Of a DNA stretch of 64,000 nucleotides, positions 35,607 through 43,790 are shown piece by piece (within the stretch, counting starts at the first letter, position 1; each line of letters starts with the position of its first letter). A program made the position numbers and the translations under genes. Source of the DNA: Elusimicrobiota bacterium (GTDB lineage Bacteria; Elusimicrobiota; Elusimicrobia; UBA1565; UBA9628). The notes beneath the pieces are model-generated. The model did no database searches. It was not told where the DNA came from and saw only the letters and a list, made by a program, of their open reading frames with translations. The stretch lies in the NCBI GenBank assembly GCA_016212855.1, contig JACRDP010000029.1:62001-126000 (forward strand). Direction: 5' to 3'.

Positions 35607-37358
35607 ATGACTGAATTTTTCGCCGCCTTCGTCGCGGGCATCGCCGTCTTCGTCGCCGGCTACTTCGGACTGGCGGCGCCGCTCGGGCCTCAGGCCGCGT
35701 GCGTCCTCGGCTACCTCGCCGCCTTGTTCGTCTTTTTGGGCGTCGTGGGTGGGGCCAAGGCTCTGCGCACCTATGCCACGGGCGTCGAGCCGGACGAGAA
35801 GCACGGCGCGGCGCGCTACTTCTCCTTCGACGTGGATCACAAGGTCGTCGGCATCCAATACACGGCCGCGGCCCTCGTCATCTTTCTGGTCGGAGGAACG
35901 TTCGCCCTGCTCATGCGCCTGGAGCTGGCCAGGCACGGCCTGCAGTTTCTGACGCCCGATCAATACGTGACCGTGATGTCGCTGCACGGCATCACGATGG
36001 TCGTCGTCGCCCTCATCGCGACCGCGGGAGGCCTGGGCAATTTCATCGTGCCGCTGCAGCTCGGCGCCCGCGACATGGCCTTCCCGCGCATGAACGCGCT
36101 CAGCTTCTGGCTGCTGCCGCCGGCGGTGGTCCTGCTGCTCGCGTCGCCCTTGCTCGGCGGGCTCGACTTCGGTTGGACCGCCATCGCTCCGCTCTCCACT
36201 CAGGGCACGACCATCGGCAAGCAGATGTTCTTGCTGGCCTTCGTGACCGCCGGCTTCTCCTCGATCTTCAGCGGGGTGAACTTCCTCGCCACCGTGCTCA
36301 CCATGCGCGCCCAGGGGATGGGCTGGGCGCGCGTTCCGATCTTCACCTGGTCGGTGATCGCGAGCTCGATCATCCAGATCATGGGCACCTCGGTGGTCGC
36401 GGCGTCTTTGATCATGGTGACCTTCGACCGCGTCCTGCACACGAGCTTCTTCAATGCCGCGCTCGGCGGCAACGTCCTGCTCTACCAGCATCTGTTCTGG
36501 TACTACTCGCACCCCGCCGTGTACATCATGATCCTGCCCGCGTTCGGCGCGGTTCTGGAAATCCTGCCGGTGTACGCGCGCAAACCCTTGTTCGCCTATC
36601 ACATCGTCGCCGGCGCGCTGATCACGATCACGGCGCTGAGCTTCATCGTCTGGGCGCATCACATGTTCACCTCGGGCATGTGGATGCTTCTCAAGCTCCC
36701 GTTCATGGTCAATACCGAATTGATCTCGATACCGACCGGAGTCGTCTTTCTCGCCGCGCTGGGCACCCTGTGGCGCGCGAAGATACGGCTCGACGCGCCG
36801 ATGCTGTGGGCGTTGGCGATGATCACCAACTTCCTGATCGGCGGCCTGACCGGCATTCCGTTGGCCGACGCTCCGACGGACCTTCATCTGCACGATACCT
36901 GGTTCATCGTCGCTCACTTCCATTTCACCATCATGGGCGGGGCGGTGTTCGGCTTCTTCGCGGGCTTCCACCATTGGTTCCCGAAGATGACCGGCCGCCG
37001 GCTCAACGAGGCCTTGGCCAAGACGCAGTGCGCGCTGATGTTCATCGGCTTCAACGCCGTCTTCATCCCGCTGTTCTGGCTCGGCAACCACGGCATGCGC
37101 CGCCACGTGGCGGACTTCCCGGCGTGGATGGACCCGGTGCAGACCTTCGCCAGCTTCGCGGCGCTGCTCGTCGCCTCCTCGGCGCTCGTGTTCGCGTACA
37201 ACGTTTTCAGCTCCTCCCGCAACGGCGAACCGGCGGGGGAGAACCCCTGGGAAGCCCTCACGCTCGAGTGGAACGCGCCCTCGCCGCCGCCGCACGGCAA
37301 CTTCAAGACTCCGCCCGTCGTGACGCGCGAGCCGTACGACTACGGCGTCGTCTCTTGA
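35607..37358 (+). CDS. coxA: Haem-copper oxidase subunit I, A2-type
   Basis: A 583-residue catalytic subunit of cytochrome c oxidase reducing O2 to water and pumping protons. Haem ligand in LHGITMVVV, CuB ligands in YSHPAVYIMILPAFG and WAHHMFTSGM, haem ligands in HDTWFIVAHFHFTIMGG. The cross-linking tyrosine of HPxVY is present, while the Glu of A1 enzymes is replaced by the YS pair, the hallmark of A2-type oxidases. It has an extra N-terminal hydrophobic stretch. ATG 35607 has GGAG 6 nt upstream; the track start is a TTG 12 nt earlier. It ends 1 nt before a sigma-54-type promoter. Confidence 0.95.
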   Translation: MTEFFAAFVAGIAVFVAGYFGLAAPLGPQAACVLGYLAALFVFLGVVGGAKALRTYATGVEPDEKHGAARYFSFDVDHKVVGIQYTAAALVIFLVGGTFALLMRLELARHGLQFLTPDQYVTVMSLHGITMVVVALIATAGGLGNFIVPLQLGARDMAFPRMNALSFWLLPPAVVLLLASPLLGGLDFGWTAIAPLSTQGTTIGKQMFLLAFVTAGFSSIFSGVNFLATVLTMRAQGMGWARVPIFTWSVIASSIIQIMGTSVVAASLIMVTFDRVLHTSFFNAALGGNVLLYQHLFWYYSHPAVYIMILPAFGAVLEILPVYARKPLFAYHIVAGALITITALSFIVWAHHMFTSGMWMLLKLPFMVNTELISIPTGVVFLAALGTLWRAKIRLDAPMLWALAMITNFLIGGLTGIPLADAPTDLHLHDTWFIVAHFHFTIMGGAVFGFFAGFHHWFPKMTGRRLNEALAKTQCALMFIGFNAVFIPLFWLGNHGMRRHVADFPAWMDPVQTFASFAALLVASSALVFAYNVFSSSRNGEPAGENPWEALTLEWNAPSPPPHGNFKTPPVVTREPYDYGVVS

Positions 37359-37359
37359 T

Positions 37360-37375
37360 TGGCCGAAACGTTGCC
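37360..37375 (+). promoter_or_regulatory. sigma-54-type promoter for the second CBS protein
   Basis: TGGCCGAAACGTTGCC, GG-N10-GC, starting 2 nt after the coxA stop. Twenty-eight nt to the ATG, with GAAGGAGGGG in the leader. Confidence 0.75.
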
Positions 37376-37402
37376 TGTGGAACAGCGCAGGAAGGAGGGG
37401 AT

Positions 37403-37774
37403 ATGAAGGCTCGCGACATCATGCACAAGCGGGTCATCTCCGTCCGGCCCGAGACGACGTTGGACGAACTGGCCCGGCTTCTCACCGAGAACGGCGTCAG
37501 CGGGGTGCCCGTGATCGGTCCTGAGGGGGACCTCATCGGGCTCGTGTCTCAGACCGATCTGGTCCGCCAGCCGCACGAGGGCGACACGGCCGCCGCCGTG
37601 ATGACGCCGTGGACCGTTTCGCTCGAGGAGGACGCGGACATCAAGGACGTGGCTCGCCAGATGCTGTCCAAGCAGATCCACCGTCTGGTCATCACGCGAG
37701 AGGGACGGATGTGCGGGATCATCACCTCGCTGGACCTGGTCCGCGCGCTTTTGAAGCAGGTCGAGACCAAATAG
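37403..37774 (+). CDS. CBS-domain pair protein
   Basis: A 123-residue protein consisting of two CBS motifs (MKARDIMHKRVISVRPETTLDELARLLTENGVSGVPVIGPEGDLIGLVSQTDLVR; AVMTPWTVSLEEDADIKDVARQMLSKQIHRLVITREGRMCGIITSLDLVRALL). It is paralogous to the protein at 5085. Both sit at the ends of sigma-54-associated catabolic operons, so an adenylate-sensing role in energy control is plausible (inference). The ATG is set by a strong GAAGGAGGGG. In the ORF track it is hidden at the end of a long shadow frame of coxA. It converges with the receiver gene, with 4 nt between the stops. Confidence 0.87.
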   Translation: MKARDIMHKRVISVRPETTLDELARLLTENGVSGVPVIGPEGDLIGLVSQTDLVRQPHEGDTAAAVMTPWTVSLEEDADIKDVARQMLSKQIHRLVITREGRMCGIITSLDLVRALLKQVETK

Positions 37775-37778
37775 CCCT

Positions 37779-38135
37779 TCAGGCCTCGCATTCCTGAAGC
37801 CACGCCACGATGGAACTGACGGCGAGCGGCTTTTCGAACTTGCGGTCGATCGGGGCGTTCGTCGCGTCGGTCTCGGAGAACACCGCGCTCACCATCGCCA
37901 CGCGCAGCTCCGGCCGCAAAGTCTTGGCTTGACGGGACAGCTCGAAGCCGTCCATGGGGTCCATCCTCCCGTCCGTGATCATGCAGCCGATGGGGCGCGT
38001 GAGGAGAAGGCGCAACGCCTCCGGACCGCTGCTTGCGGTCAGAATCGGATAGCCGGCGCGGCGCAAGGAGAGCCCGAGCATCGCTCTCAGCGAGGCGTCA
38101 TCGTCGACGATGAGGACCGCCGGACGGTTGTTCAT
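37779..38135 (-). CDS. Stand-alone response-regulator receiver domain
   Basis: A 118-residue CheY-like domain without output domain: VLIVDDDASLRAMLGLSL, phospho-accepting Asp in GCMITDGRMDPMDG, KFEKPL at the end. ATG 38135 is chosen because a sigma-54-type promoter lies 14 nt upstream; the track start at 38216 would overlap ntrC and the promoter. It may relay phosphate from the orphan PAS kinases at 6067 or 31508, or act as a phosphate sink for the NtrB-like kinase (inference). Confidence 0.85.
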   Translation of the reverse strand: MNNRPAVLIVDDDASLRAMLGLSLRRAGYPILTASSGPEALRLLLTRPIGCMITDGRMDPMDGFELSRQAKTLRPELRVAMVSAVFSETDATNAPIDRKFEKPLAVSSIVAWLQECEA

Positions 38136-38148
38136 CCCGACGGATGGC

Positions 38149-38164
38149 CGCAATGAAACGGCCA
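38149..38164 (-). promoter_or_regulatory. sigma-54-type promoter for the receiver gene
   Basis: TGGCCGTTTCATTGCG on the minus strand, GG-N10-GC, in the 35-nt gap after the ntrC stop. Fourteen nt to the ATG, so the transcript is nearly leaderless. Confidence 0.72.
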
Positions 38165-38170
38165 GCGGAC

Positions 38171-39526
38171 TTATTTCTTCTTGGCCGGGATGCCGTAGGA
38201 CTTGAGCTTGCGCCACAGCGTGTTGCGGGCGACGCCCAGGCGCTTGGCCGCCTCGAGCTGGTTGCCGCCGCAGTCGTCGAGGGCCTGTAAAATATGGGTC
38301 TTTTCGGCGTCTTCGAGAGTGGCTTTCGAGCCGCGTTTGCCGGCGGCCGGCGCGGCCTGCATCTCCGGCGGCAGGTCGCCCGCGGTGATGGCGGCGCCGG
38401 CGGACATGATGAGCACGCGCTCGACGACGTGCTCGAGCTCGCGCACGTTGCCGGGCCAGCGGTAGCGGCGCAGGGCGTCGGCGGCCTCGGGGGAGAACTT
38501 CACCGCTTTGCCGCCGAGCTTCTTCTTCGCCTTGCGGAGGAAATGCTCGGCCAGCGGCAGGATGTCCTCCGGGCGTTCGCGCAGGGCGGGAAGCTCGATG
38601 GGGAACACCTTGAGGCGGTAATAGAGATCTTCCCGGAATTTGCCTTCGGCCACGAGGCGTGTGAGATCCTTGTTGGTCGCGACGAGCAGGCGTCCGGACA
38701 CCTTGAAGGGATGGTTGTCGCCGACGCGGCGAATTTCACCCTCCTGCAAGGCTCTCAATAACTTGACCTGCAGGCCCGGGGTCGTCTCGCTGATCTCGTC
38801 GAGGAACAAGGTCCCGTTGTTGGCCTCTTCAAAGAGGCCGCGTTTGTTGCGGTCGGCGCCGGTGAACGCGCCGCGCACGTGGCCGAAGAGCTCGCTTTCG
38901 AGGAGCCCCTCGGGCAGGGCGCCGCAGTTGATCGCCACGAAGGCGCCGTTGCGGCGCGAGCTCTTTTCGTGCAGGGCGCGCGCGATGAGCTCCTTGCCCG
39001 TGCCGGATTCGCCCAGGATCAGGACCGTCGCCTCCGTCGTGGCGACCTTCTGCACGAGGTCGAGGACCTTGCGCATCGGCGGGCCGGAGAAGACGATGCC
39101 GTCGAAGCTGTACTTGTCCTTGACCTCCTCGCGCAGCCGCTCGACCTCGCCGACGAGGTTGCGGTGCTCGAGCGCCTTGTTGAGAACGAGGCCGAGCTCC
39201 TCGGACTCGACCGGCTTGGTCAGGTAGTCGAAGGCCCCGGCGCGCATCGCGGCGACGGCGGTGTCGATGGAGCCGTGCCCGGTCATGACCAGGACCTCGG
39301 TGCGCGGGTGGCTCGTCTTGGCGAGCGTGAGGACCTCGAGGCCGTCCATGTCGCCGAGCTTGAGATCGGTGATGACCGCGTCGTACTCGGTCGCGGAGAG
39401 CTTGGCGGCGGCTTCTTTTCCGGACTTCGCGGTTTCCACGACATGGCCGCGGCGCTTGAGGTCCATGGCGAGCATGGCGGAGAGCGAGAGATCGTCTTCG
39501 ACGATGAGAATCCGGTTTTTATCCAT
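38171..39526 (-). CDS. NtrC-family sigma-54-dependent response regulator
   Basis: A 451-residue enhancer-binding activator. Receiver domain (ILIVEDDLSLSAML, phospho-accepting Asp in VITDLKLGDMDG, YLTKPV), AAA+ domain with Walker A GESGTGKE, the sigma-54-contacting GAFTGA loop (HVRGAFTGADRN), Walker B GTLFLDEIS and RYRWPGNVRELEHVVER, and a Fis-type helix-turn-helix (NQLEAAKRLGVARNTLWRKLKSYGI). ATG 39526 overlaps the stop of the kinase gene by 1 nt (TAATG); the track start is a shadow. It is the only sigma-54 activator in the window and the natural candidate for the twelve promoters described here. Confidence 0.95.
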   Translation of the reverse strand: MDKNRILIVEDDLSLSAMLAMDLKRRGHVVETAKSGKEAAAKLSATEYDAVITDLKLGDMDGLEVLTLAKTSHPRTEVLVMTGHGSIDTAVAAMRAGAFDYLTKPVESEELGLVLNKALEHRNLVGEVERLREEVKDKYSFDGIVFSGPPMRKVLDLVQKVATTEATVLILGESGTGKELIARALHEKSSRRNGAFVAINCGALPEGLLESELFGHVRGAFTGADRNKRGLFEEANNGTLFLDEISETTPGLQVKLLRALQEGEIRRVGDNHPFKVSGRLLVATNKDLTRLVAEGKFREDLYYRLKVFPIELPALRERPEDILPLAEHFLRKAKKKLGGKAVKFSPEAADALRRYRWPGNVRELEHVVERVLIMSAGAAITAGDLPPEMQAAPAAGKRGSKATLEDAEKTHILQALDDCGGNQLEAAKRLGVARNTLWRKLKSYGIPAKKK

Positions 39527-40611
39527 TAGTCCTCGATGCGCAGGAGAGTCACCGTGAAGGTCGTGCCGTGCCCGAGCCGGGTTTCGACGTCGATGCGGCC
39601 GCCGTGCGCCTTGACGATGCTGTCGGCGATGGCGAGGCCGAGGCCGGTGCCCTTCTGCTTGGTCGTGCGAAACGGCTTGAACAGATCGGTCCGGATGGAC
39701 TCGGGGATGCCCGGCCCGGTGTCGCCGATCGAGAACCAGGCCGCGCCCGCGCCCTTGCCCGAACGGACCGTGACGGTGCCTCGGGCTCCCATGGCCTGGA
39801 TCGCGTTGAGCAGCATGTTCCAAACTACCTGCCGCATCTGGTCCGCGTCGAAGGGGAAGGGCTCGAGGTCGTGGCCGAGGGCCAGCGACAGGCGCAGGTC
39901 GCCGGCGAGTTCCTTGTTGACGAAGGCCATCTCGGAGATCTCCTTGAGGAGCGCGTTGAGGTCGTGCTGGCCGCGGTTCAGGGGGCGGGGGCGCGCGTAG
40001 GTGAGGAAGTTGGTGAGCGTCTCGTTGAGGCGTTTGCTCTCGGTGCGCAGGACGCGGGTGACGGTGTCCTTGTCGTCGCGCGACAGGCCTTCGTCGGCCA
40101 GCTGCTGCGCCGCCATGACGATGGAGCCGAGCGGATTGCGAATCTCATGGGCGACGACGGCGGCCATCTCGCCGATGGTGGCGAGCGCTTCGGCGTGCGC
40201 GACGCGCTCCTCGAGGGCCTTTTGATCGGTCAGGTTCACGCCGTTGGAGATGTAGCCCAGAATGGCCCCGGCGTCGTCGCGCACGGCGGTGATGGTGAGG
40301 ATGAGCGGGATTTCGCGGCCGTCCTTGGCGCGGTTGATGAGTTCGCCGCGCCAATAGCCCTTCTTGGGGTCGAGGATACTGCGCCACATGCGTTGATAGA
40401 GCTCCGCGGTCGAATGACGGGAGCGCAGTATGGCCGGGGTCTTGCCGATAGCTTCGTCGCGCGAGAAGCCGTAGTGCGTGGTGAAGGCCTCGTTGATGTC
40501 GAGGATCACGCCCTTCGGGTCGCTGTAGAACATGACGTCGTTGGACCGGCGGAAGCCCGCCAGCAGCACGGTCATCAGGATCGTGTCGGAATTTTGGGGC
40601 ACGTGTTCCAT
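39526..40611 (-). CDS. NtrB-like PAS histidine kinase
   Basis: A 361-residue soluble kinase: PAS domain (DVMFYSDPKGVILDINEAFTTHYGFSRDEAIGKTP, with PAC segment), HisKA box VVAHEIRNPLGSIV, and ATPase motifs NMLLNAIQAMG, DTGPGIPE, GTGLGLAIADSIV. The kinase core is of the NtrB type and it precedes the NtrC-type regulator with TAATG coupling, so it is the cognate kinase. The signal is unknown; no haem or flavin motif is evident. It is divergent from rpoN. A degenerate sigma-54-like site (GG-N10-CC at 40669-40682) lies upstream on its strand. Confidence 0.92.
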   Translation of the reverse strand: MEHVPQNSDTILMTVLLAGFRRSNDVMFYSDPKGVILDINEAFTTHYGFSRDEAIGKTPAILRSRHSTAELYQRMWRSILDPKKGYWRGELINRAKDGREIPLILTITAVRDDAGAILGYISNGVNLTDQKALEERVAHAEALATIGEMAAVVAHEIRNPLGSIVMAAQQLADEGLSRDDKDTVTRVLRTESKRLNETLTNFLTYARPRPLNRGQHDLNALLKEISEMAFVNKELAGDLRLSLALGHDLEPFPFDADQMRQVVWNMLLNAIQAMGARGTVTVRSGKGAGAAWFSIGDTGPGIPESIRTDLFKPFRTTKQKGTGLGLAIADSIVKAHGGRIDVETRLGHGTTFTVTLLRIED

Positions 40612-40640
40612 TTTGTAGCAAATTGCGGCATTAAACGATT

Positions 40641-40656
40641 TGGCCGTTATATTGCT
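40641..40656 (+). promoter_or_regulatory. sigma-54-type promoter for rpoN (autoregulation)
   Basis: TGGCCGTTATATTGCT preceded by T, GG-N10-GC, in the AT-richer 92-nt gap between the kinase gene and rpoN. Forty-eight nt to the rpoN ATG. Confidence 0.75.
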
Positions 40657-40703
40657 ACGATGCCTGTCGGAACATATCAGCCAAATGTAACTTCTATAAT
40701 AAT

Positions 40704-41786
40704 ATGAAACAGTCTCAGAAGTTGTCTCTCGCCCACAGCCAGCGGCTCACCGTCATGGGACGCATGCGCATGGCCGATTGGATCGAGATGCCGGAGCGTG
40801 AATTCGCCCAGGAGATCGCCAAGCTCGAGAAGGACCCCCTGTTCCAAAAGCTGTATTTCGGGGACGGCCGCATCCCGGGCGCGTTGCGCCGGCAGCGTTG
40901 GCCGGGGGGCAAGCTCGAGGGCTCGTTCTACGAGATCGACGAGCGCACCGCCGCCGGCGCCGGCGAACGCGTCGGCGTCGAGGAATTCGCCGCGAAGCGC
41001 GGCCCGGCGCTGGCCGCGATCAAGCGCATGGGCCAAGCCGACTTCGAGCGCTACTTTCTCCACGGCGAAGACGCGCTCACGCTCGAGGAGATCGGCCGCC
41101 GCACGAAGCTCAAGCCCGAGGAGGTCCGCAGCATCCATGAGCTCGTCGTCGAGCTCGGCGCCCGCGCCGAGTTCGAGGGCAAGACCGCCGTGCCCTCCGC
41201 CGCGCCCGGCCGCCAGGCGGCCTGCTTGGCGAAGATCTCCTTCGACGGCGACGCGGCGAAGTTCGAATTCTACGCGCCGTACTGGGCCAGGGGGCTTTAT
41301 CAGATCCGTCACGATCTGCTCGACCGCTGGAAGGACGGCGGCCTGACGCCGGAGGAGCGCAAGCATCTGCCGGGCCTGCTCAAGCGCCTGGAGACCGTGA
41401 ACCTTCGCCAGAGCACCTTGTTCCGCCTGCTCGAAATGGTGGCGCAGCTTCAGTCCGATTTTCTGAAAAGCGAGCTCCCGGTGGACATTCGTCCGATCAG
41501 CCTGCGCCAGCTGGCTCGGCGTCTGGACCTGTCGCCGAGCACGGTCAGCCGCGCCTTCGCGCACCGCTCGATTCAGCTCCCCTCTCATAAAGAGCTTGCT
41601 TTGATTTCATTCGTGCCCGGACGGCGCAGCGTCCTGCGCTCGCTTCTCGCCGGCTGGCTGGGCGAGAACCTCGCCGTGACCGACGCGGCGCTCACCGAGC
41701 GGCTGAAGGCGGAGAAGGGGATTTCCATCTCCCGCCGCACGGTCAACGCCGTCCGCCACGAGCTGCACGCGACGAAAAAAAAGTAG
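40704..41786 (+). CDS. rpoN: Divergent RNA polymerase sigma-54 factor (RpoN)
   Basis: A 360-residue sigma-54-family protein, about 100 residues shorter than typical RpoN. Region I is recognisable (MKQSQKLSLAHSQRLTVMGRMRMADW...FAQEIAKLEKDPLF) but poor in the usual glutamines and leucines. A core-binding segment (LLKRLETVNLRQSTLFRLLEMVAQLQSDFL), a helix-turn-helix (ISLRQLARRLDLSPSTVSRAFAHRSIQLP, 265-293) and a modified RpoN box (ISRRTVNAVRHEL, 342-354, versus ARRTVAKYRE) follow. It has its own sigma-54-type promoter and lies next to an NtrBC pair. It is probably a specialised paralogue directing RNA polymerase to the TGGCCG..TTGC promoters. AAATG-type start with little Shine-Dalgarno. Confidence 0.9.
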   Translation: MKQSQKLSLAHSQRLTVMGRMRMADWIEMPEREFAQEIAKLEKDPLFQKLYFGDGRIPGALRRQRWPGGKLEGSFYEIDERTAAGAGERVGVEEFAAKRGPALAAIKRMGQADFERYFLHGEDALTLEEIGRRTKLKPEEVRSIHELVVELGARAEFEGKTAVPSAAPGRQAACLAKISFDGDAAKFEFYAPYWARGLYQIRHDLLDRWKDGGLTPEERKHLPGLLKRLETVNLRQSTLFRLLEMVAQLQSDFLKSELPVDIRPISLRQLARRLDLSPSTVSRAFAHRSIQLPSHKELALISFVPGRRSVLRSLLAGWLGENLAVTDAALTERLKAEKGISISRRTVNAVRHELHATKKK

Positions 41787-41788
41787 CC

Positions 41789-41804
41789 TGGCCGTTTTGT
41801 TGCC
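41789..41804 (+). promoter_or_regulatory. sigma-54-type promoter for the CoA-transferase gene
   Basis: TGGCCGTTTTGTTGCC, GG-N10-GC, 3 nt after the rpoN stop codon. Thirteen nt from the -12 GC to the ATG, so the transcript would be leaderless. Confidence 0.77.
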
Positions 41805-41816
41805 TGCATCTTAGGC

Positions 41817-43652
41817 ATGGACCTCGTTTCCGGGACCCAAGCCCTGGCGCCGTTGCGCAGCGGACAGCGCGTGCTCGTCGGCTCGGGCGCCGCGGCGCCG
41901 CAAGCGCTCATCGAGGCGCTGGCCGAGCGGGCGATCGGCCTCTCCGACGTCGAGGTCCTGCACCTGATGACTCTCGCCAAGGCGCCTTACGCCGCGCCGT
42001 CCTTCAACGGCCACGTGCGTCATAACGCGCTGTTCATCGGCGCCAACACTCGCGACGCCGTAGGCGCGGGGCTCGCGGATTACACGCCCTGCTTTCTTCA
42101 CGAGGTTCCGGGCCTTTTCCGCTCCGGGCATATTCCGCTCGACGTCGCCCTCATCCAGGTCTCGCCTCCGCGCGGCGGCGTCTGCTCGTTGGGGGTTTCC
42201 GTCGACGTGGTCAAAGCCGCGGTCGAGTCCGCCGCGTACGTCGTCGCACAGGTCAACGAGAACATGCCCTGGACGGAGGGCGACTCGACCGTCTCCGTGG
42301 ACGACATCGACGCCTTCGTGGCCGGGAACGTTCCGCTTCTCGAATTGCCGGCGCGCGACGCCACGGCGGAGGCGCTGTGGATCGGGCGCTACGTGCGCGA
42401 GCTCGTCGAAGACGGCGCGACCATCCAGGTCGGCATCGGCGCGGTGCCCGACGCGGTTCTGGCCGCGCTCGCGGGCAAAAAGGACCTCGGCGTGCATTCG
42501 GAGATGATCTCCGACGGCGTGCTCGATCTCTGGAAGGCCGGAGTCGTCACGGGCAAGAGAAAGAGTCTCCACCCCGGACGCATCGTGACCTCCTTTTGCA
42601 TGGGGAGCCGGCGCCTGTACGAGACCGTCAACGACAACCCTCACTTCCTGTTCCACCCGAGCGACTACGTCAACGATCCCGTCGTCGTCGCGAGCAATCA
42701 GAAGATGGTGTCGATCAACTCGGCCCTGCTCGTGGACCTGACCGGGCAGGTCGCCGCCGACTCCCTCGGCGGCCGGCTTTACAGCGGCGTCGGCGGCCAG
42801 GTGGACTTCGTGCGCGGGGCCGCGGCCTCGCGCGGCGGCAAGTCCATCATCGTGCTGCCCTCGACGGCGAAGGGGGGGACGGTTTCCCGTATCGCGACGA
42901 CCCTCTCTCCCGGGACCGGCGTCGTCACGACGCGCGCCGACATCGACTACGTCGTCACCGAATACGGCATCGCCAGCCTCAAGGCCAAGACGATCCGTCA
43001 GCGCGCCGTCTCGCTCATTCAAATCGCGCATCCGCGCTTCCGCGCGGCGCTCGCCGTCGAGGCGGAGAAGGCGGGCCTGCTCGACGCGGGGCACATCCTG
43101 CCTCCCGACGGCGGGCGCTACCCGATCGAGCTGCAGACGCGCCGTCGAATCGGAAAACTGGACCTGGTGTTCCGACCGCTGAGCCCCGCCGACGAACGCG
43201 CCTTAAAGGATCTGTTCTACGCGCAGTCGGAGGAGACGACCGCGTTCCGCTTCGGCACGCCCCTCTCCAGACTCTCCGAGGCGCAATTCCAGGAGCTCGT
43301 GGCCATCGATTTCCGCACGTCGATGGCGCTGGGCGCGTTCCTCTGCGAGGGGCGCCGGCGCCGTCTCGTGGGCGTGGCGCGCTATCACGCGCGCGCCGGC
43401 GAGCGCGAGGCCGAGCTGAGCGTCGCGGTGCGCGACGACTTCCAGCGCCAGGGCGTGGGCGGCGCGCTGGTGCGCGGCCTGGCGGAGATCGGCGTCGCGC
43501 GCGGCCTGGAGTCGTTCCGGTGCGAGGAGCGCGGGCCCGGCATCGTGAAGCTTCTGCGCGGCAGCTTTTCAGAAGTGCGCGAGCGGTCCGCCGCGGACGG
43601 CGTCGGCCGTTCGTGGGTCCGGCTCGCCGATCGTTTCGCGGATCGAACATAG
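41817..43652 (+). CDS. Acetyl-CoA hydrolase/transferase-family protein fused to a GNAT domain
   Basis: A 611-residue protein. Residues about 1-430 form an acetyl-CoA hydrolase/CoA-transferase (butyryl/4-hydroxybutyrate CoA-transferase type), with the catalytic-glutamate segment GVHSEMISDG, NPVV-like NDPVVVASNQKMVSINSAL, and GVGGQVDFVRGAAASRGGKSI. Residues about 450-611 form a GNAT acetyltransferase domain (LSPADERALKDLFYAQSEE, VAVRDDFQRQGVGGALVRGL). The CoA-transferase half would exchange CoA between acetate and another acyl acid, complementing PFOR. The GNAT half may acetylate or regulate it. Leaderless sigma-54-type start. The fusion is known in some bacteria but the partner reaction is uncertain. 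Confidence 0.85.
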   Translation: MDLVSGTQALAPLRSGQRVLVGSGAAAPQALIEALAERAIGLSDVEVLHLMTLAKAPYAAPSFNGHVRHNALFIGANTRDAVGAGLADYTPCFLHEVPGLFRSGHIPLDVALIQVSPPRGGVCSLGVSVDVVKAAVESAAYVVAQVNENMPWTEGDSTVSVDDIDAFVAGNVPLLELPARDATAEALWIGRYVRELVEDGATIQVGIGAVPDAVLAALAGKKDLGVHSEMISDGVLDLWKAGVVTGKRKSLHPGRIVTSFCMGSRRLYETVNDNPHFLFHPSDYVNDPVVVASNQKMVSINSALLVDLTGQVAADSLGGRLYSGVGGQVDFVRGAAASRGGKSIIVLPSTAKGGTVSRIATTLSPGTGVVTTRADIDYVVTEYGIASLKAKTIRQRAVSLIQIAHPRFRAALAVEAEKAGLLDAGHILPPDGGRYPIELQTRRRIGKLDLVFRPLSPADERALKDLFYAQSEETTAFRFGTPLSRLSEAQFQELVAIDFRTSMALGAFLCEGRRRRLVGVARYHARAGEREAELSVAVRDDFQRQGVGGALVRGLAEIGVARGLESFRCEERGPGIVKLLRGSFSEVRERSAADGVGRSWVRLADRFADRT

Positions 43653-43667
43653 ACGCAAGGAGAGACT

Positions 43668-43790
43668 ATGGCCTTCTTACTTCCGGTCGTGGGAGCGTTC
43701 GCGGCGGTCGCCGGCATGATCGCGTTCCTTGTCTACTGCGGCGGGGAATTCGACGCCGAGGCGAAGAAGGTCGCGGATCACCGGCCCTAG
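43668..43790 (+). CDS. Forty-residue single-helix membrane peptide
   Basis: MAFLLPVVGAFAAVAGMIAFLVYCGGEFDAEAKKVADHRP, below the track length limit. One transmembrane helix and a charged tail; AAGGAGA lies at good spacing before the ATG. It follows the CoA-transferase gene by 15 nt. It could be a small subunit or regulator of a membrane complex. Its TAG stop shares the CTAG tetramer with the stop of moaE on the other strand. Confidence 0.65.
   Translation: MAFLLPVVGAFAAVAGMIAFLVYCGGEFDAEAKKVADHRP

Noticed and set aside
40669-40682. Sigma-54-like site for the NtrB-like gene (TTGGCTGATATGTTCC)
   Set aside because: The -12 GC is CC; kept only as a weak possibility.
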